Under the pieces are notes generated by a model, which did not search any database, had not been told where the DNA came from, and saw nothing but the letters and a program-made list of their open reading frames with translations. 64,000 bases of DNA, taken from Paenibacillus hexagrammi. Lineage in GTDB: Bacteria; Bacillota; Bacilli; Paenibacillales; NBRC-103111. The stretch is taken from NCBI RefSeq assembly GCF_021513275.1, contig NZ_CP090978.1:2294001-2358000 (forward strand). The letters run 5' to 3'. Position 1 is the stretch's first letter; every line of letters starts with the position of its first letter. Position numbers and translations under genes: made by a program. Below, piece by piece: positions 8,690 through 17,931 of the stretch.

Positions 8690-9283
8690 TTGAAACAGCA
8701 GAGCAGAAAGTTGGAGTTTCGAAACACGACGGAACAAGGGCTTACGATCGACGACGTACATCATAGGATTCTTCGTTTCATGCGTTTGGATCCCACAGGA
8801 ACCTATAGATTCATTATCGGAACAGATTGTCAAGTACATGCCGGGTATACCAAATTTATCTCCGGTATTGTCATCCAACGTATGGGGAAAGGCGCGTGGG
8901 CTTGCTATCGGCAAGTCTTCATTCCAAGGGCACTGCGCTCAGTGAGAGAGAAGTTATCTACGGAAACCGCGCTGAGTGAGGAAATTGCCATGTACATCAG
9001 TGAAGACAAGAGGAAGGAGATGGAGGATATCGTCGTTCCTTATATTTACAAAGGCGCTTCGATTGATATGTTTATTCATATTGATGCCGGCGCGGACGTT
9101 TTGCGTAATAAAACAGCTCCTTTCGTAGACGAAATGATGAGAAGAGTCGAGTCAGTCGGTATGGTACCGGTGATCAAGCCGGATTGCTATGCAGCTTCTT
9201 CTTATGCCAATCGGTATACGAAGAAGCCGACTCCTCTCCGTAAGCATATCTCCAGTCAAGAGGTGGCCGATGGCAGCTTATAG
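8690..9283 (+). CDS. ykuK: YkuK-family RNase H-like protein
   Basis: 197 residues starting at TTG 8690, about 9 bases after GGAAGGGAAG. The sequence FIIGTDCQVHAG with a conserved acidic residue, and the IDMFIHIDAG and VIKPDCYAASSYANRYTK stretches, match the YkuK (DUF458) family, which has a ribonuclease-H-like fold. The function is not established; members are common in spore formers. A terminator lies on each side, so it is monocistronic. Confidence 0.85.
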   Translation: MKQQSRKLEFRNTTEQGLTIDDVHHRILRFMRLDPTGTYRFIIGTDCQVHAGYTKFISGIVIQRMGKGAWACYRQVFIPRALRSVREKLSTETALSEEIAMYISEDKRKEMEDIVVPYIYKGASIDMFIHIDAGADVLRNKTAPFVDEMMRRVESVGMVPVIKPDCYAASSYANRYTKKPTPLRKHISSQEVADGSL

Positions 9284-9295
9284 CATTTCACATAA

Positions 9296-9347
9296 CCGTT
9301 CGCTCATGCCGGATCTGCACCATGGTCTGCATGTCGAGCGGCTTTTT
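9296..9347 (+). terminator. Intrinsic terminator
   Basis: CCGTTCG (9296-9302) pairs with CGAGCGG (9335-9341), with an inner CATGC/GCATG helix, and is followed by five T. Confidence 0.7.
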
Positions 9348-9433
9348 CCCTTTAAGAGTGACTGATATCTGAAGAAGGATTTTGAGAACACGTTATCGAA
9401 GTAAGGGGTACAAAGAATAAAGGAGGGTGAAGC

Positions 9434-9940
9434 ATGTCCCGGACTTTGGTCATTGAAGCTGTGATGCTGGCGGTACACGGACAGCTGCTGCATCCTGATA
9501 TACCTGTTACTTATGTTATCCCATATACAAGCATTCAAGAGCTTTATGAGCTGAAGGATTTGAATGAACCGATTATGCTGGTTTCTTCAGATGATGCTTA
9601 TGTGAAGCAGCGTATCGTCGAGCTCATCGCATTTTTTGAAGAAGCCTTTAATAGAAAGAAAATCGAGAAAGCGCTTCAAGTTCCATGGAGAAAAAGCACA
9701 CCGCTGCTGATCAATGAATTTGTCACATTGGCTGTGGTTTATGCGGTTGATCATGCTGAATATGGGGAACAGTTCGATCCGATTGAAACTGAGCTTATAT
9801 TAACAGCCATTAAAGAAAACGCAGGGCTCATCACCGATCAATTAGAGCTTATGGAGCGAATTATCGAGGCGGAAATACCTGTTCAGGTGTTTGATGTGGA
9901 AGATTTCGAATATGCTGTAGAAGAGGATTATCAAGTGTAG
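9434..9940 (+). CDS. Conserved hypothetical protein, 168 aa
   Basis: An excellent ribosome site (AGGAGGGTGA) precedes ATG 9434. The protein is cytoplasmic, acidic and alpha/beta in character (VTYVIPYTSIQEL, PIMLVSSDDAYVKQR). It resembles uncharacterised Paenibacillus proteins, but no domain with a known role can be assigned. It lies 36 bases upstream of the APH-like kinase on the same strand, probably in one transcript. Confidence 0.75.
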   Translation: MSRTLVIEAVMLAVHGQLLHPDIPVTYVIPYTSIQELYELKDLNEPIMLVSSDDAYVKQRIVELIAFFEEAFNRKKIEKALQVPWRKSTPLLINEFVTLAVVYAVDHAEYGEQFDPIETELILTAIKENAGLITDQLELMERIIEAEIPVQVFDVEDFEYAVEEDYQV

Positions 9941-9976
9941 AGATGCAATCATTTAGAAATAGGTATAAGGCGGGTT

Positions 9977-11026
9977 ATGAAGATGAATAGCGACGTGAGA
10001 CTGGAAGATTTACCTGGCCACTGGTTTCCTCATGATGAATGGACGATGGTAACCGGAACCGGCGGAATGAACAATACAACATGTTTTGTGGAGCTAGACG
10101 ACCATAAATATGTTTTAAGAATCTATGAGACACATCGAGATTTAGCGAAGATTGAATTTGAGCATCATGTACTGCTGGCATTAGCTAGGTTGAAGCTTCC
10201 TTTCAGAACACCCGTTCCCATTTCTCTGCCATCTGGGGAGACCATGATTGAGCTTACGGACGGTACCCGTAGACTTGCAGCTTTATTCAGCTATACGGTA
10301 GGTATCAATCCTAGCTGGAGATCGAGGGAACAGCTCGAGCAGGTCGGTTTAGCTGTGGGTCAAATATCAGCTGCCTTACGAGATCTGCCTTCTCGCCTTC
10401 AACCCGTGTATAGACCTTATTATGAAATTGATCAGATCCATCCGCGCTGTACGCCGGAAGTGATTTTTGACTTCTTTCAAAATCCTCCTTCTAACTTTCA
10501 AACATGGAGGCCTCAACTGTCAGAAATTGAGAAACGTTTCCGCGCATTCTTCGATCAAATACCAAAGCTGCAGCAATTACCGCATCAGCTTGTTCACGGA
10601 GACATCAACGCTTCCAATATGCTTGTAAAAGACGGTGGCGCCATCGCAGCGATCCTGGATTTTGAGTTCGTGACATGGGACTTGAAAGTTATGGAACTGG
10701 CTGTATGCGTCTCTGATTTAATAGATCCATCAGCAGCAGAAGGTGAAATGTGGGGAAGAATTGAAGCTCTGTTTAAGGGTTATCGTCAGGCTGCCGACTT
10801 AAGTGAAGACGAGGTTCGATTACTTCCACTGCTGATTGAGCTCCGAAGATTGGATGTATTTGTTCATTTTCTCGGCAGATATTTGGATGGTGTTGATCAA
10901 GAGGACGTGCTTGCCGGCACGATCATGAGTACAGTTGAGAAAACAAGATGGCTTGAACAATATGGTGAACGGGTTGTGAATATATGGGAAAGAATCGCTG
11001 TGCAAATCGGGCAGGAGCACGGGTAA
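9977..11026 (+). CDS. Phosphotransferase of the APH/CotS/homoserine-kinase-II family
   Basis: 349 residues with an aminoglycoside-phosphotransferase fold: Brenner motif LVHGDINASNM (catalytic Asp and metal-binding Asn) and the metal-binding ILDFEF. The N-terminal lobe has GTGGMNNTTCFVEL in place of a glycine-rich loop. In spore formers many members are CotS/YutH-type spore-coat-associated proteins, and others phosphorylate choline, homoserine or antibiotics. The substrate cannot be told from sequence. ATG 9977 (site AAGGCGGG) or ATG 9983 may be the start. Confidence 0.85.
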   Translation: MKMNSDVRLEDLPGHWFPHDEWTMVTGTGGMNNTTCFVELDDHKYVLRIYETHRDLAKIEFEHHVLLALARLKLPFRTPVPISLPSGETMIELTDGTRRLAALFSYTVGINPSWRSREQLEQVGLAVGQISAALRDLPSRLQPVYRPYYEIDQIHPRCTPEVIFDFFQNPPSNFQTWRPQLSEIEKRFRAFFDQIPKLQQLPHQLVHGDINASNMLVKDGGAIAAILDFEFVTWDLKVMELAVCVSDLIDPSAAEGEMWGRIEALFKGYRQAADLSEDEVRLLPLLIELRRLDVFVHFLGRYLDGVDQEDVLAGTIMSTVEKTRWLEQYGERVVNIWERIAVQIGQEHG

Positions 11027-11079
11027 TCAGATGGTCGTTGACATAACATGTATCACCAAATAAAAAGGTGGTGCTTCAT

Positions 11080-11310
11080 TTGCCAAGACCGATGTACCAG
11101 GGGAATGCCGGATCCCGATGCCGTCGTTATTGTACGAATGTATGTTCCAGGTTGTTTGTTGTAGGCCGAAGTCAATGCATATCCGATTGCTTAAGCTGTG
11201 CCAGAACAGTGAGCGGCTCCCGCTCCAAAGGTAAATCCCATAGAAACAATCATGGAACCTCGCATAGTAAGAAACGGAAGCGTTCTTGCGGCTGCGGCTG
11301 CAGAAAATAA
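11080..11310 (+). CDS. Cysteine- and arginine-rich small protein, 76 aa (candidate)
   Basis: TTG 11080 is preceded by AAAGGTGGTG with 6-base spacing. The product (MPRPMYQGNAGSRCRRYC...) has ten Cys in CxxxC-like pairs, a basic His/Ser/Lys stretch and the tail KKRKRSCGCGCRK. It is strongly basic. The composition resembles small cross-linked spore-coat or metal-binding proteins, and the gene follows a CotS-like kinase after 53 bases. No homologue is recalled, so the coding call rests on the ribosome site and the non-random Cys pattern. Confidence 0.5.
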   Translation: MPRPMYQGNAGSRCRRYCTNVCSRLFVVGRSQCISDCLSCARTVSGSRSKGKSHRNNHGTSHSKKRKRSCGCGCRK

Positions 11311-11481
11311 CAGAGATGAAGATGTGAAGCTGTCGAATCCAATACATTCGGCGGCTTCTTCCTATTTTTGCGGTGGTACTCACTTGCGGGTAACTAAGGC
11401 ACGTTTTTTTCAGCTCTTTTTTTGTACAAGCGTTTCGCCTATACTAAGGATGCAAGTAAGATGAAGGAGGAAGATACGTAG

Positions 11482-12471
11482 ATGAGATATCAAGCGAGCG
11501 CAACGCGATATGCAGAAATGAAATATAATCGTACAGGAAAGTCTGGTCTGAAGCTTCCAGCCATCTCCTTAGGCTTATGGCATAATTTTGGCGGCGTCAA
11601 TACACACGAGAATGGAAAGGCTATGCTGCTTCGATCCTTCGATCTGGGCATTACCCACTTTGACTTGGCAAACAACTACGGTCCACCGCCGGGCTCAGCT
11701 GAAGAGATGTTTGGTCAGGTGCTTAAGCAAGAGCTGGCCGCTCATCGGGATGAACTGATTATTTCCACGAAGGCAGGATATTATATGTGGGAAGGCCCTT
11801 ACGGGGAGTGGGGATCCAAGAAATATTTAATCTCCAGCCTGGACCAGAGCCTCAAACGCATGGGTCTCGACTATGTAGATATCTTCTATTCGCACAGACC
11901 GGACCCGAATACGCCTTTTGAAGAAACGATGGGCGCACTCGATCAAATTGTCCGTCAGGGCAAGGCGCTTTATGTGGGTTTGTCGAATTATACGGCAGAG
12001 CAAACGGAGCAGGCGGTCAAAATTTTGAAAGACCTAGGCACACCTCTGCTAATTCATCAGCCGAAGTACAGCATGCTTAATCGCTGGATTGAAGAGGGTC
12101 TGCAAGGTGTATTGGAGGAGCATGGAGTTGGAAGCATAGCTTTCTGTCCGCTTGCTCAAGGATTGCTAACAAACAAATACATATCTGGAGTTCCAGCTGA
12201 TTCCCGCGCAGGTGGCAGCAGCGTGTTTTTGAATGAGAAGGACATCACGCAGGAAACACAGAACAAGATCATCAAGCTGAATGAGCTCGCGGCCGGCCGC
12301 GGACAAAGCTTGGCGCAGATGGCCTTGGCGTGGGTGCTGAGAGGAGAGCGGGTAACCTCAGCACTCATCGGAGCCAGCCGCGTTTCTCAAATCGAGGAAA
12401 ATGTAGCTGCGCTGAAAAACTTGGACTTCTCGAACGAAGAGCTCGCGCAAATCGAAGAAATCCTGAAGTAA
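11482..12471 (+). CDS. yghZ: Aldo-keto reductase, YghZ/L-glyceraldehyde-3-phosphate reductase type
   Basis: 329 residues, very close to E. coli YghZ along the whole length (KSGLKLPAISLGLWHNFGG, FDLGITHFDLANNYGPPPGSAEE, SLKRMGLDYVDIFYSHR, PLLIHQP, SVLIGAS-like SALIGASRVSQ). The AKR tetrad is visible: Asp in FDLANNYG, Tyr in that motif, Lys in STKAGY and His in YSHR. NADPH-dependent reduction of small aldehydes such as methylglyoxal or L-glyceraldehyde 3-phosphate is the family activity. GGAGG lies 11 bases before ATG 11482. It converges with xerS; the two stop codons fall within one hairpin. Confidence 0.93.
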   Translation: MRYQASATRYAEMKYNRTGKSGLKLPAISLGLWHNFGGVNTHENGKAMLLRSFDLGITHFDLANNYGPPPGSAEEMFGQVLKQELAAHRDELIISTKAGYYMWEGPYGEWGSKKYLISSLDQSLKRMGLDYVDIFYSHRPDPNTPFEETMGALDQIVRQGKALYVGLSNYTAEQTEQAVKILKDLGTPLLIHQPKYSMLNRWIEEGLQGVLEEHGVGSIAFCPLAQGLLTNKYISGVPADSRAGGSSVFLNEKDITQETQNKIIKLNELAAGRGQSLAQMALAWVLRGERVTSALIGASRVSQIEENVAALKNLDFSNEELAQIEEILK

Positions 12472-12482
12472 TCTTCAGGATT
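12459..12482. terminator. Hairpin containing both convergent stop codons
   Basis: AATCCTGAAG (12459-12468) and CTTCAGGATT (12473-12482) form a 10-bp perfect stem with loop TAAT. The TAA of the aldo-keto reductase (12469-12471) and the TGA of xerS (complement of 12475-12477) both lie within it. There is no T tract, so termination strength is uncertain. Confidence 0.5.
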
Positions 12483-13556
12483 CCCCTCGTTTGTCGATTG
12501 CTTCCGCCATCGTTTTATCGGTAAGATGCGCATAGATTTGCGTGGTCTCCGGCGAGGCGTGACCGAGTTGTTCCTGCGTTTTGTACAAATCATTTTGCAA
12601 GTAATAATCTGTGGCGAAAGAGTGTCTCAGCTTATGAACGGACAAGTACGGCTTACCGAAGCGCTTGGCGTACTTGATTACCATTTCTTGAATAGCTCTC
12701 TTGGTCATACGTTCGCCTTCTTTTTTGCCGTTTGCGATGGCAAGGAAGAGGGCTTTTTCTTTTTTGGCCGGCTTGTAGCGGGTTTGCCGAATCGCGATGT
12801 ATTCGGTCAGTGCTTGAATGGCATCCTGCCGGAAGTAGACCGGAGTTTTGAACGTGTCGTCGTTTTTACCCTTGCGGTACACGTAGGTAAGCTTTTTTTG
12901 AGATCGATATCGTCTGCATTCAAGTTATATACTTCGGATACGCGCAGACCAGAGTTCAGAATCAAGGTAATGATACAGGCGTCACGGACTCTGTTTTGCT
13001 CGTAGGAGTAGAGCGCTTGCTTGTTGGTTGCAACATCATGTTCGTAGCCGCTGTGCACATAATCAATAAATTCAATGATTTCCTGCTCCTGCAGCAGCTT
13101 GCCCTCCAGCTTGGCAGCCGTATCCTTAGGCTTATGGGCGCGCTTAATTTCAATCTTGGCCATCACATTGCGCTTCAGAAGCGGGTAGAAATCATCATCC
13201 TCGGCGATTTGGCTTAAGTAATGGAATAAGGAGCGAAGCGCTGACAGTTTGCGGTTAATGGTTGTTTTCACATTGGCTTGTTCCTTGCGGGTAGCGAGAA
13301 ACATACGGAAGTTATCTACGCTGTCCATATGCAGCCGTTCCAAATCGGTCAAAGGGATGTGAGACATCGTATCCGCGGCGCTTAAGCCTTCAGCCAGCAT
13401 CCAGGAGAAGAAGATCTCGTAATCTCTTACATATTCCAAGAGAGAAGAAGGGGAGAGGTCAGGAAGCTTATAATTAATGAATTTTTCAACATACCAGGGC
13501 ATCAAAGGGATCTTCTTATCAAGCTCGTTACGGTCTCTAACTTTAATTAGATTCAT
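12475..13556 (-). pseudogene. xerS: Tyrosine recombinase XerS, frameshifted
   Basis: The start MNLIKVRDRNELDKKIPLMPWYVEKF is typical of XerS and follows AGGTGAT by 8 bases. The N-terminal SAM-like core-binding domain is intact, as is the first part of the catalytic domain (LRVSEVYNL, catalytic Arg). At DDIDLKK the frame breaks. The rest (YRKGKNDDTFKTPVYFR, HKLRHSF, LGHASPETTQIYAH with the Tyr nucleophile) is in another frame. One A is missing from the run complementary to seven T at 12893-12899; eight restore the protein. XerS resolves chromosome dimers at dif in streptococci. Sequencing error is more likely than loss. Confidence 0.88.
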
Positions 13557-13634
13557 AGGTGACATCACCTCAGGTAAGTTCTTGAAATTAGTATAGCAGT
13601 GAGCGGGATAAAATGGTAGATTCGCCGATTATAT

Positions 13635-13656
13635 TTACATAATAATAGTTATGTAA
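13635..13656. promoter_or_regulatory. Inverted repeat TTACATAA-N6-TTATGTAA, copy 1
   Basis: A 22-bp palindrome with spacer TAATAG, located 80 bases upstream of xerS. It is one of three copies in the window with identical 6-base spacing, each followed by AC. The binding protein is unknown. The intergenic region 13557-13859 holds this copy, the next one and a single TTATGTAA half-site at 13813-13820. Confidence 0.6.
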
Positions 13657-13756
13657 ACAATGAAATAGGAGCGGAGGTATTACTTAATAATGAACAGGGA
13701 CATTATTTTATGAATCCATTGTTATGTTAAGAATGAAGTGTGTTTGGTTTTATTCA

Positions 13757-13778
13757 TTACGTAACTAATGTTATGTAA
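13757..13778. promoter_or_regulatory. Inverted repeat TTACGTAA-N6-TTATGTAA, copy 2
   Basis: Same architecture as copy 1, with spacer CTAATG, 82 bases before the start of the ABC ATPase gene. Probably an operator acting on that gene. Confidence 0.6.
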
Positions 13779-13859
13779 ACATATTGGACCATGACTGGAT
13801 GTAACGAGACTTTTATGTAACAATTTCAAATAGATGTGAAGAAGAAAGAGGCGAATGTA

Positions 13860-14666
13860 ATGGAGCACGTCATTCAAATTCAAGATGTGAGTTATCGTAG
13901 AGGCGATCAAGGGATTCTAAAGAATATCAGCTGGTCTGTTAAGAAGGGTGAGCACTGGGCGATTCTGGGGCTAAATGGTTCAGGGAAGACAACATTATTA
14001 AATATCATTAATGGTTATATGTGGCCCACATCCGGTAAGGTGGCCGTGTTGGAAGAAAGCTTCGGATCTGTCGATTTGCGTGAGCTTCGCACCTCCATTG
14101 GGTGGGTCAGCTCATCTTTGCAAGACAAATTGTACGCTCAAGACAAAGCGGAGAACATCGTTGTTAGCGGAAAATATGCGTCCATTGGACTTTATGATAC
14201 ACCATCCGATGAAGATTGGAATCAAGCAGATCAGCTTATGGTTCAGCTTCAATGCTCCCATCTGAAAGGGAGGGTGTATCAATCCTGTTCTCAAGGAGAG
14301 AAACAGAAGCTGCTTATTGCGCGGGCTTTAATGGCCTCACCTAAGCTGCTCATTCTGGATGAGCCTTGCAACGGACTGGACTTGTTTTCCCGCGAGAGGC
14401 TGCTGGAGGCTATTCAGCAATTGGCAGAAGACGAGGGAGCGCCTACACTTTTATTTGTCACGCACCACACGGAGGAAATTCTTCCTATGTTTCGACATGC
14501 ACTGCTGCTCCGGAGAGGAGAGGTGTTTATGCAAGGGGATATCCAGCAGCTGCTGACAAGTGAGCGATTAAGCCGCTTTTTTGAGACACCGGTAGAGGCT
14601 GTGCGGAGAGATGAACGAATTTGGCTGCTGCCACTAACGAAAAGTACCCTTCAGCATGAAAAATAA
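13860..14666 (+). CDS. ABC transporter ATP-binding protein (YlmA/ModF-like)
   Basis: 268 residues with Walker A LGLNGSGKTT, Q-loop region SSSLQDKL, a signature degenerated to CSQGEKQK (in place of LSGGQ), Walker B LLILDEPCNGLD and H-loop VTHHTEE. This layout matches YlmA-like solitary ATPases, which often lack a neighbouring permease, as here. ATG 13860 is chosen; GTG 13836 in the same frame is an alternative. A TTATGTAA palindrome lies just upstream and may be its operator. The transported compound, if any, is unknown. Confidence 0.85.
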   Translation: MEHVIQIQDVSYRRGDQGILKNISWSVKKGEHWAILGLNGSGKTTLLNIINGYMWPTSGKVAVLEESFGSVDLRELRTSIGWVSSSLQDKLYAQDKAENIVVSGKYASIGLYDTPSDEDWNQADQLMVQLQCSHLKGRVYQSCSQGEKQKLLIARALMASPKLLILDEPCNGLDLFSRERLLEAIQQLAEDEGAPTLLFVTHHTEEILPMFRHALLLRRGEVFMQGDIQQLLTSERLSRFFETPVEAVRRDERIWLLPLTKSTLQHEK

Positions 14667-14737
14667 AGGGATTAACTGACCGACGGTGGAATACGTATCT
14701 GATGTTTTCCAGCATGAATATTCGGAGGAGTGTATCA

Positions 14738-15406
14738 GTGAGTCTTGTATGGTCGGTCATTATATCAACGGGAGAAACATTTGCGGTGTTTATGCTGATG
14801 TTTGCTCTGTTTCGTCACAAATGGAACACGGTTCAAGCGTTGCATGTTAGTTATTATGGATTTTTGATGTCGATTGTATCGTATTTCATGAGAGAGGTGT
14901 GGGATTTAACGAGCTATGATCCGATTCTACAGATGCTATTCATGTTCATTTTTATTCGAATCACATATAAGATGAAATGGATCAGTATCGGGATTGTCGA
15001 GGTTTCCACCTACATATTATATACGATTCTGCAATTCGTAGTTCTGTTGCTATTAAGATATGTACATGTTATCTTACCTACAGACTCTTTACTTCCAACT
15101 AGCACCTCAGGTATGATCCTCCAACTAGCAAGTATCATAGTTGTAACGATTATCGTTCGCTTGATGAAGTGGAGGCAGATGGGATTCACATTCATCTCCT
15201 TTCACCCTTGGAACCGATATAAGATTGCGAACCAGAAGAAGCTTGTGATGACCCTGACATCAGCGAGTGGGATGTTGTTGCTTATCATGTTTCTCACTTT
15301 ATCGAATTTCGAATTTGTTAATGAATTCGTCCTGCTGTTATTGCTCATATCCTTTATCATATTGATTCGAGCTTCGTATGTCATTGAACGAGTAGATAAT
15401 GATTAA
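14738..15406 (+). CDS. Integral membrane protein, ~222 aa (hypothetical)
   Basis: GGAGGAG at 14724-14730 sits 7 bases before GTG 14738, so this start is preferred to ATG 14702. There are five or six hydrophobic segments (FAVFMLMFALF, LQMLFMFIFIRI, ILYTILQFVVLLLLRYV, GMILQLASIIVVTIIV, LLLIMFLTLS, FVLLLLLISFIILI). It resembles the membrane-sensor halves of Paenibacillus signalling proteins but has no kinase domain. It follows the ABC ATPase after 71 bases; whether it is the membrane partner is not known. A terminator follows. Confidence 0.7.
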   Translation: MSLVWSVIISTGETFAVFMLMFALFRHKWNTVQALHVSYYGFLMSIVSYFMREVWDLTSYDPILQMLFMFIFIRITYKMKWISIGIVEVSTYILYTILQFVVLLLLRYVHVILPTDSLLPTSTSGMILQLASIIVVTIIVRLMKWRQMGFTFISFHPWNRYKIANQKKLVMTLTSASGMLLLIMFLTLSNFEFVNEFVLLLLLISFIILIRASYVIERVDND

Positions 15407-15416
15407 CGCTAGAACG

Positions 15417-15445
15417 GCCCTGCTAATTGGCGGGGCTTTCTCTTT
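15417..15445 (+). terminator. Intrinsic terminator
   Basis: GCCCTGC (15417-15423) and GCGGGGC (15430-15436) pair with one G-T wobble, followed by TTTCTCTTT. Confidence 0.7.
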
Positions 15446-15614
15446 GTAAGTAGATGACATTTACTATTTTTATATAATTAATGTCATGAATTAATGTCGT
15501 TAATTATTATTGTCATAAATAATCGAGGAATGTTGAATGATGGCGGATTTAGGCGGGGGATAGGGATGCAAATTGAGTACTAATTTGAAGGGAAAATTTG
15601 TATATATGTTCCGC

Positions 15615-15643
15615 TTGACAATTCAAAATACACTGATTAGTAT
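15615..15643 (+). promoter_or_regulatory. Promoter of the thrS leader
   Basis: TTGACA (15615-15620), 17-base spacer and TAGTAT (15638-15643), just upstream of the T-box leader. Confidence 0.6.
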
Positions 15644-15649
15644 GATACC

Positions 15650-15955
15650 AAGCAACATATTTGGCGATGACCAAAGACATGATTCCCATAACGGACTGTA
15701 CAGAGAGAGAAGTGATTGGTGCAAGCTTCTTCCGTCATCGGATGTGGAGTTACCCCTTTGCAGCCGTGACCTCGAACCTCCCAAACTAATGAGAGCAGTA
15801 GACGTCACCGACTGATCCCCGATACCGGATTCTAATAAGGATCTGTCTGCAACCAACGTTAGCCCACGGCTTCATTGGATTGTCATGCAGGTCGAATTAG
15901 GGTGGAACCACGAGCTGAACGCACTCGTCCCTTGAGGGAAGAGATGCGTTTTTTT
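15650..15955 (+). promoter_or_regulatory. thrS: T-box riboswitch leader of thrS
   Basis: The invariant T-box sequence AGGGTGGAACCACG is at 15899-15912, followed immediately by a terminator. Upstream are stem-I-like elements (AGAGAGAAG and GGTGCAAGC). Uncharged tRNA pairs with the specifier codon and the T-box to favour the antiterminator. Threonine specificity is inferred from the downstream gene; the specifier loop could not be fixed by eye, although ACC triplets occur in the 3' arm of stem I. Confidence 0.92.
15918..15955 (+). terminator. T-box attenuator terminator
   Basis: AACGCA (15918-15923) pairs with TGCGTT (15945-15950), with inner CTC/GAG and TCCCT/AGGGA pairs, followed by seven T. 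Its 5' arm competes with the T-box antiterminator. Confidence 0.9.
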
Positions 15956-15991
15956 GCGTTCAAATCAAAGGAGAAATGGAGGGCGTTAGTC

Positions 15992-17908
15992 ATGGAAGTT
16001 CAAGTTACTTTGGCGGATGGATCAATCAGGAGGTATCAGCAAGGCACCACGATCGAGCAGGTAGCGGAGTCTATCCGTGCAGGACTTAAAAAGCAGGCGA
16101 TAGCAGGCAAGATGAATGGCAGCATTGTCGATGTGAACAGACCTATTGACCAAGACTGCCGCCTGGACATTATCACGCTTGAAAGCAAAGAAGGTCTGGA
16201 CATTTATCGTCATACCTCAGCTCATGTCATGGCTCAAGCCATCAAAAGGATCTACGGAGAGCAGTCCGTTAAACTGGGAATAGGTCCGGTTATTGACGAC
16301 GGGTTCTACTACGACATTGATATCGAGAAGCCGCTATCTAGTGATGATTTGATTATGATCGAAAGCATGATGGAGAAGATTGTACAAGAGAATCATGCCA
16401 TTGTGCGCAGAGAGCTGAGCAGAGCGGAAGCGGTTGAGTGGTTTACCAAACAGGAGGAGACCCTGAAGCTCGAGCTGATTCGTGATTTACCGGAAGACGC
16501 AGTAATCAGTCTCTATGAGCAGGGAGAGTTTACTGATTTATGTCGGGGACCTCACTTACCGTCTACAGGCCGAATGAAAGCCTTTAAGTTATTAAACGTA
16601 GCCGGAGCATACTGGAGGGGCGATGCGTCGAACAAGATGCTGCAGCGCATATATGGGACTGCATTTCCCAAGCAAGCTCAGCTGGTGGAGCATCTGCACA
16701 TGCTTGAGGAAGCGAAGAAGCGTGACCACCGAAAGCTGGGTAAAGAGCTGGAATTGTTCATGTTCTCAGAGGAAGCGCCCGGTATGCCGTTTTATTTGCC
16801 TAAAGGGATGATCATCCGTACGGAGCTGGAGCAATTTGCCAGAGAAATGCAGAGAAAACGGGAATATGAGGAAGTTCGTACGCCTTCGATGATGAACAAT
16901 AGGGTCTGGGAGCAATCCGGACATTGGGATCATTACAAGGACAATATGTATTTTACGAACGTAGATGATACCAAGTATGCGTTGAAGCCTATGAATTGTC
17001 CCGGACACATGCTGATGTACAAGAATAAGCTGCATTCCTACAGGGACCTGCCGATACGGTTTGCGGAGTTCGGGCAAGTGCATCGTCATGAATACTCCGG
17101 TGCTCTGAACGGCATGATGAGGGTTCGTACGTTTTGCCAGGATGATGCTCACTTGTTCGTCAGACCAGATCAGATCGAGGAAGAAATCAGCCGGATTATG
17201 GGTATGATCGACGCGATGTATCAAGTGTTTGGGTTTGCGTACAAAGTAGAGCTATCTACACGCCCGGAAGATTCGATGGGGTCCGAGGAGCTGTGGGATG
17301 AAGCAGAAGCGGCACTTAGGCAGGTGCTCGAGCAGCGCGGCGTGGAATATCGGCTAAATGAAGGAGACGGCGCTTTCTACGGGCCTAAGATTGACTTTCA
17401 TATCCTGGATGCATTAAAGAGAAGTTGGCAATGTGGAACGATACAGTTGGATTTTCAGATGCCGGAGAAGTTTGAGCTTACTTATATAGGGGAAGATGGG
17501 CGAAAGCATCGTCCTGTGCTCATTCACCGCGCGGTATATGGCTCAGTCGACCGGTTCATGGGGATCTTAATAGAGCATTTTGCGGGAGCCTTCCCGCTAT
17601 GGCTAGCTCCTGTTCATGCCAAGTTGCTGACTGTCTCTGACAAATATATACCGTATGCGCTTGAGGTGAAAGAACAGCTTGAAGCTAGCGGCATTCGTGT
17701 AGGTCTGGATATCCGTATGGAAAAATTGGGTTATAAGATCAGGGAAGCGCAGATGGAGAAATTGCCGTACATTCTCATTATCGGTGAAGAAGAGCAGGCC
17801 ACAGGAAGTGTAGCCGTCCGAAAAAGAGGAGAAGGCGATCTTGGAGCAAGGAGTATAGAGGAGTGGAAGCAGTCCGTGCTGCAGGATATTCAAGCTAAGA
17901 CGGTTTAG
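15992..17908 (+). CDS. thrS: Threonyl-tRNA synthetase
   Basis: 638 residues, the usual length. Domains in order: N-terminal TGS (VTLADGSIRRY), the editing/SAD domain with HTSAHVMAQA and a zinc-like CRGPHLPSTG, the class II catalytic core (motif 2 RFAEFGQVHRHE, zinc ligand Cys in NCPGHML, motif 3 HRAVYGSVDRF) and the C-terminal anticodon-binding domain (VSDKYIPYALEV). The start ATG 15992 follows a GGAGGG site. It charges tRNA-Thr in the cytoplasm. Expression is set by the T-box leader directly upstream. Some bacilli carry two copies (thrS/thrZ), which cannot be checked here. Confidence 0.97.
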   Translation: MEVQVTLADGSIRRYQQGTTIEQVAESIRAGLKKQAIAGKMNGSIVDVNRPIDQDCRLDIITLESKEGLDIYRHTSAHVMAQAIKRIYGEQSVKLGIGPVIDDGFYYDIDIEKPLSSDDLIMIESMMEKIVQENHAIVRRELSRAEAVEWFTKQEETLKLELIRDLPEDAVISLYEQGEFTDLCRGPHLPSTGRMKAFKLLNVAGAYWRGDASNKMLQRIYGTAFPKQAQLVEHLHMLEEAKKRDHRKLGKELELFMFSEEAPGMPFYLPKGMIIRTELEQFAREMQRKREYEEVRTPSMMNNRVWEQSGHWDHYKDNMYFTNVDDTKYALKPMNCPGHMLMYKNKLHSYRDLPIRFAEFGQVHRHEYSGALNGMMRVRTFCQDDAHLFVRPDQIEEEISRIMGMIDAMYQVFGFAYKVELSTRPEDSMGSEELWDEAEAALRQVLEQRGVEYRLNEGDGAFYGPKIDFHILDALKRSWQCGTIQLDFQMPEKFELTYIGEDGRKHRPVLIHRAVYGSVDRFMGILIEHFAGAFPLWLAPVHAKLLTVSDKYIPYALEVKEQLEASGIRVGLDIRMEKLGYKIREAQMEKLPYILIIGEEEQATGSVAVRKRGEGDLGARSIEEWKQSVLQDIQAKTV

Positions 17909-17931
17909 GGACGAACTCCCTATGCAAACAA

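Noticed and set aside
12526..13005. 159-codon open frame on the + strand
   Set aside because: It is the complement of xerS. The frameshift in xerS makes the opposite strand look open.
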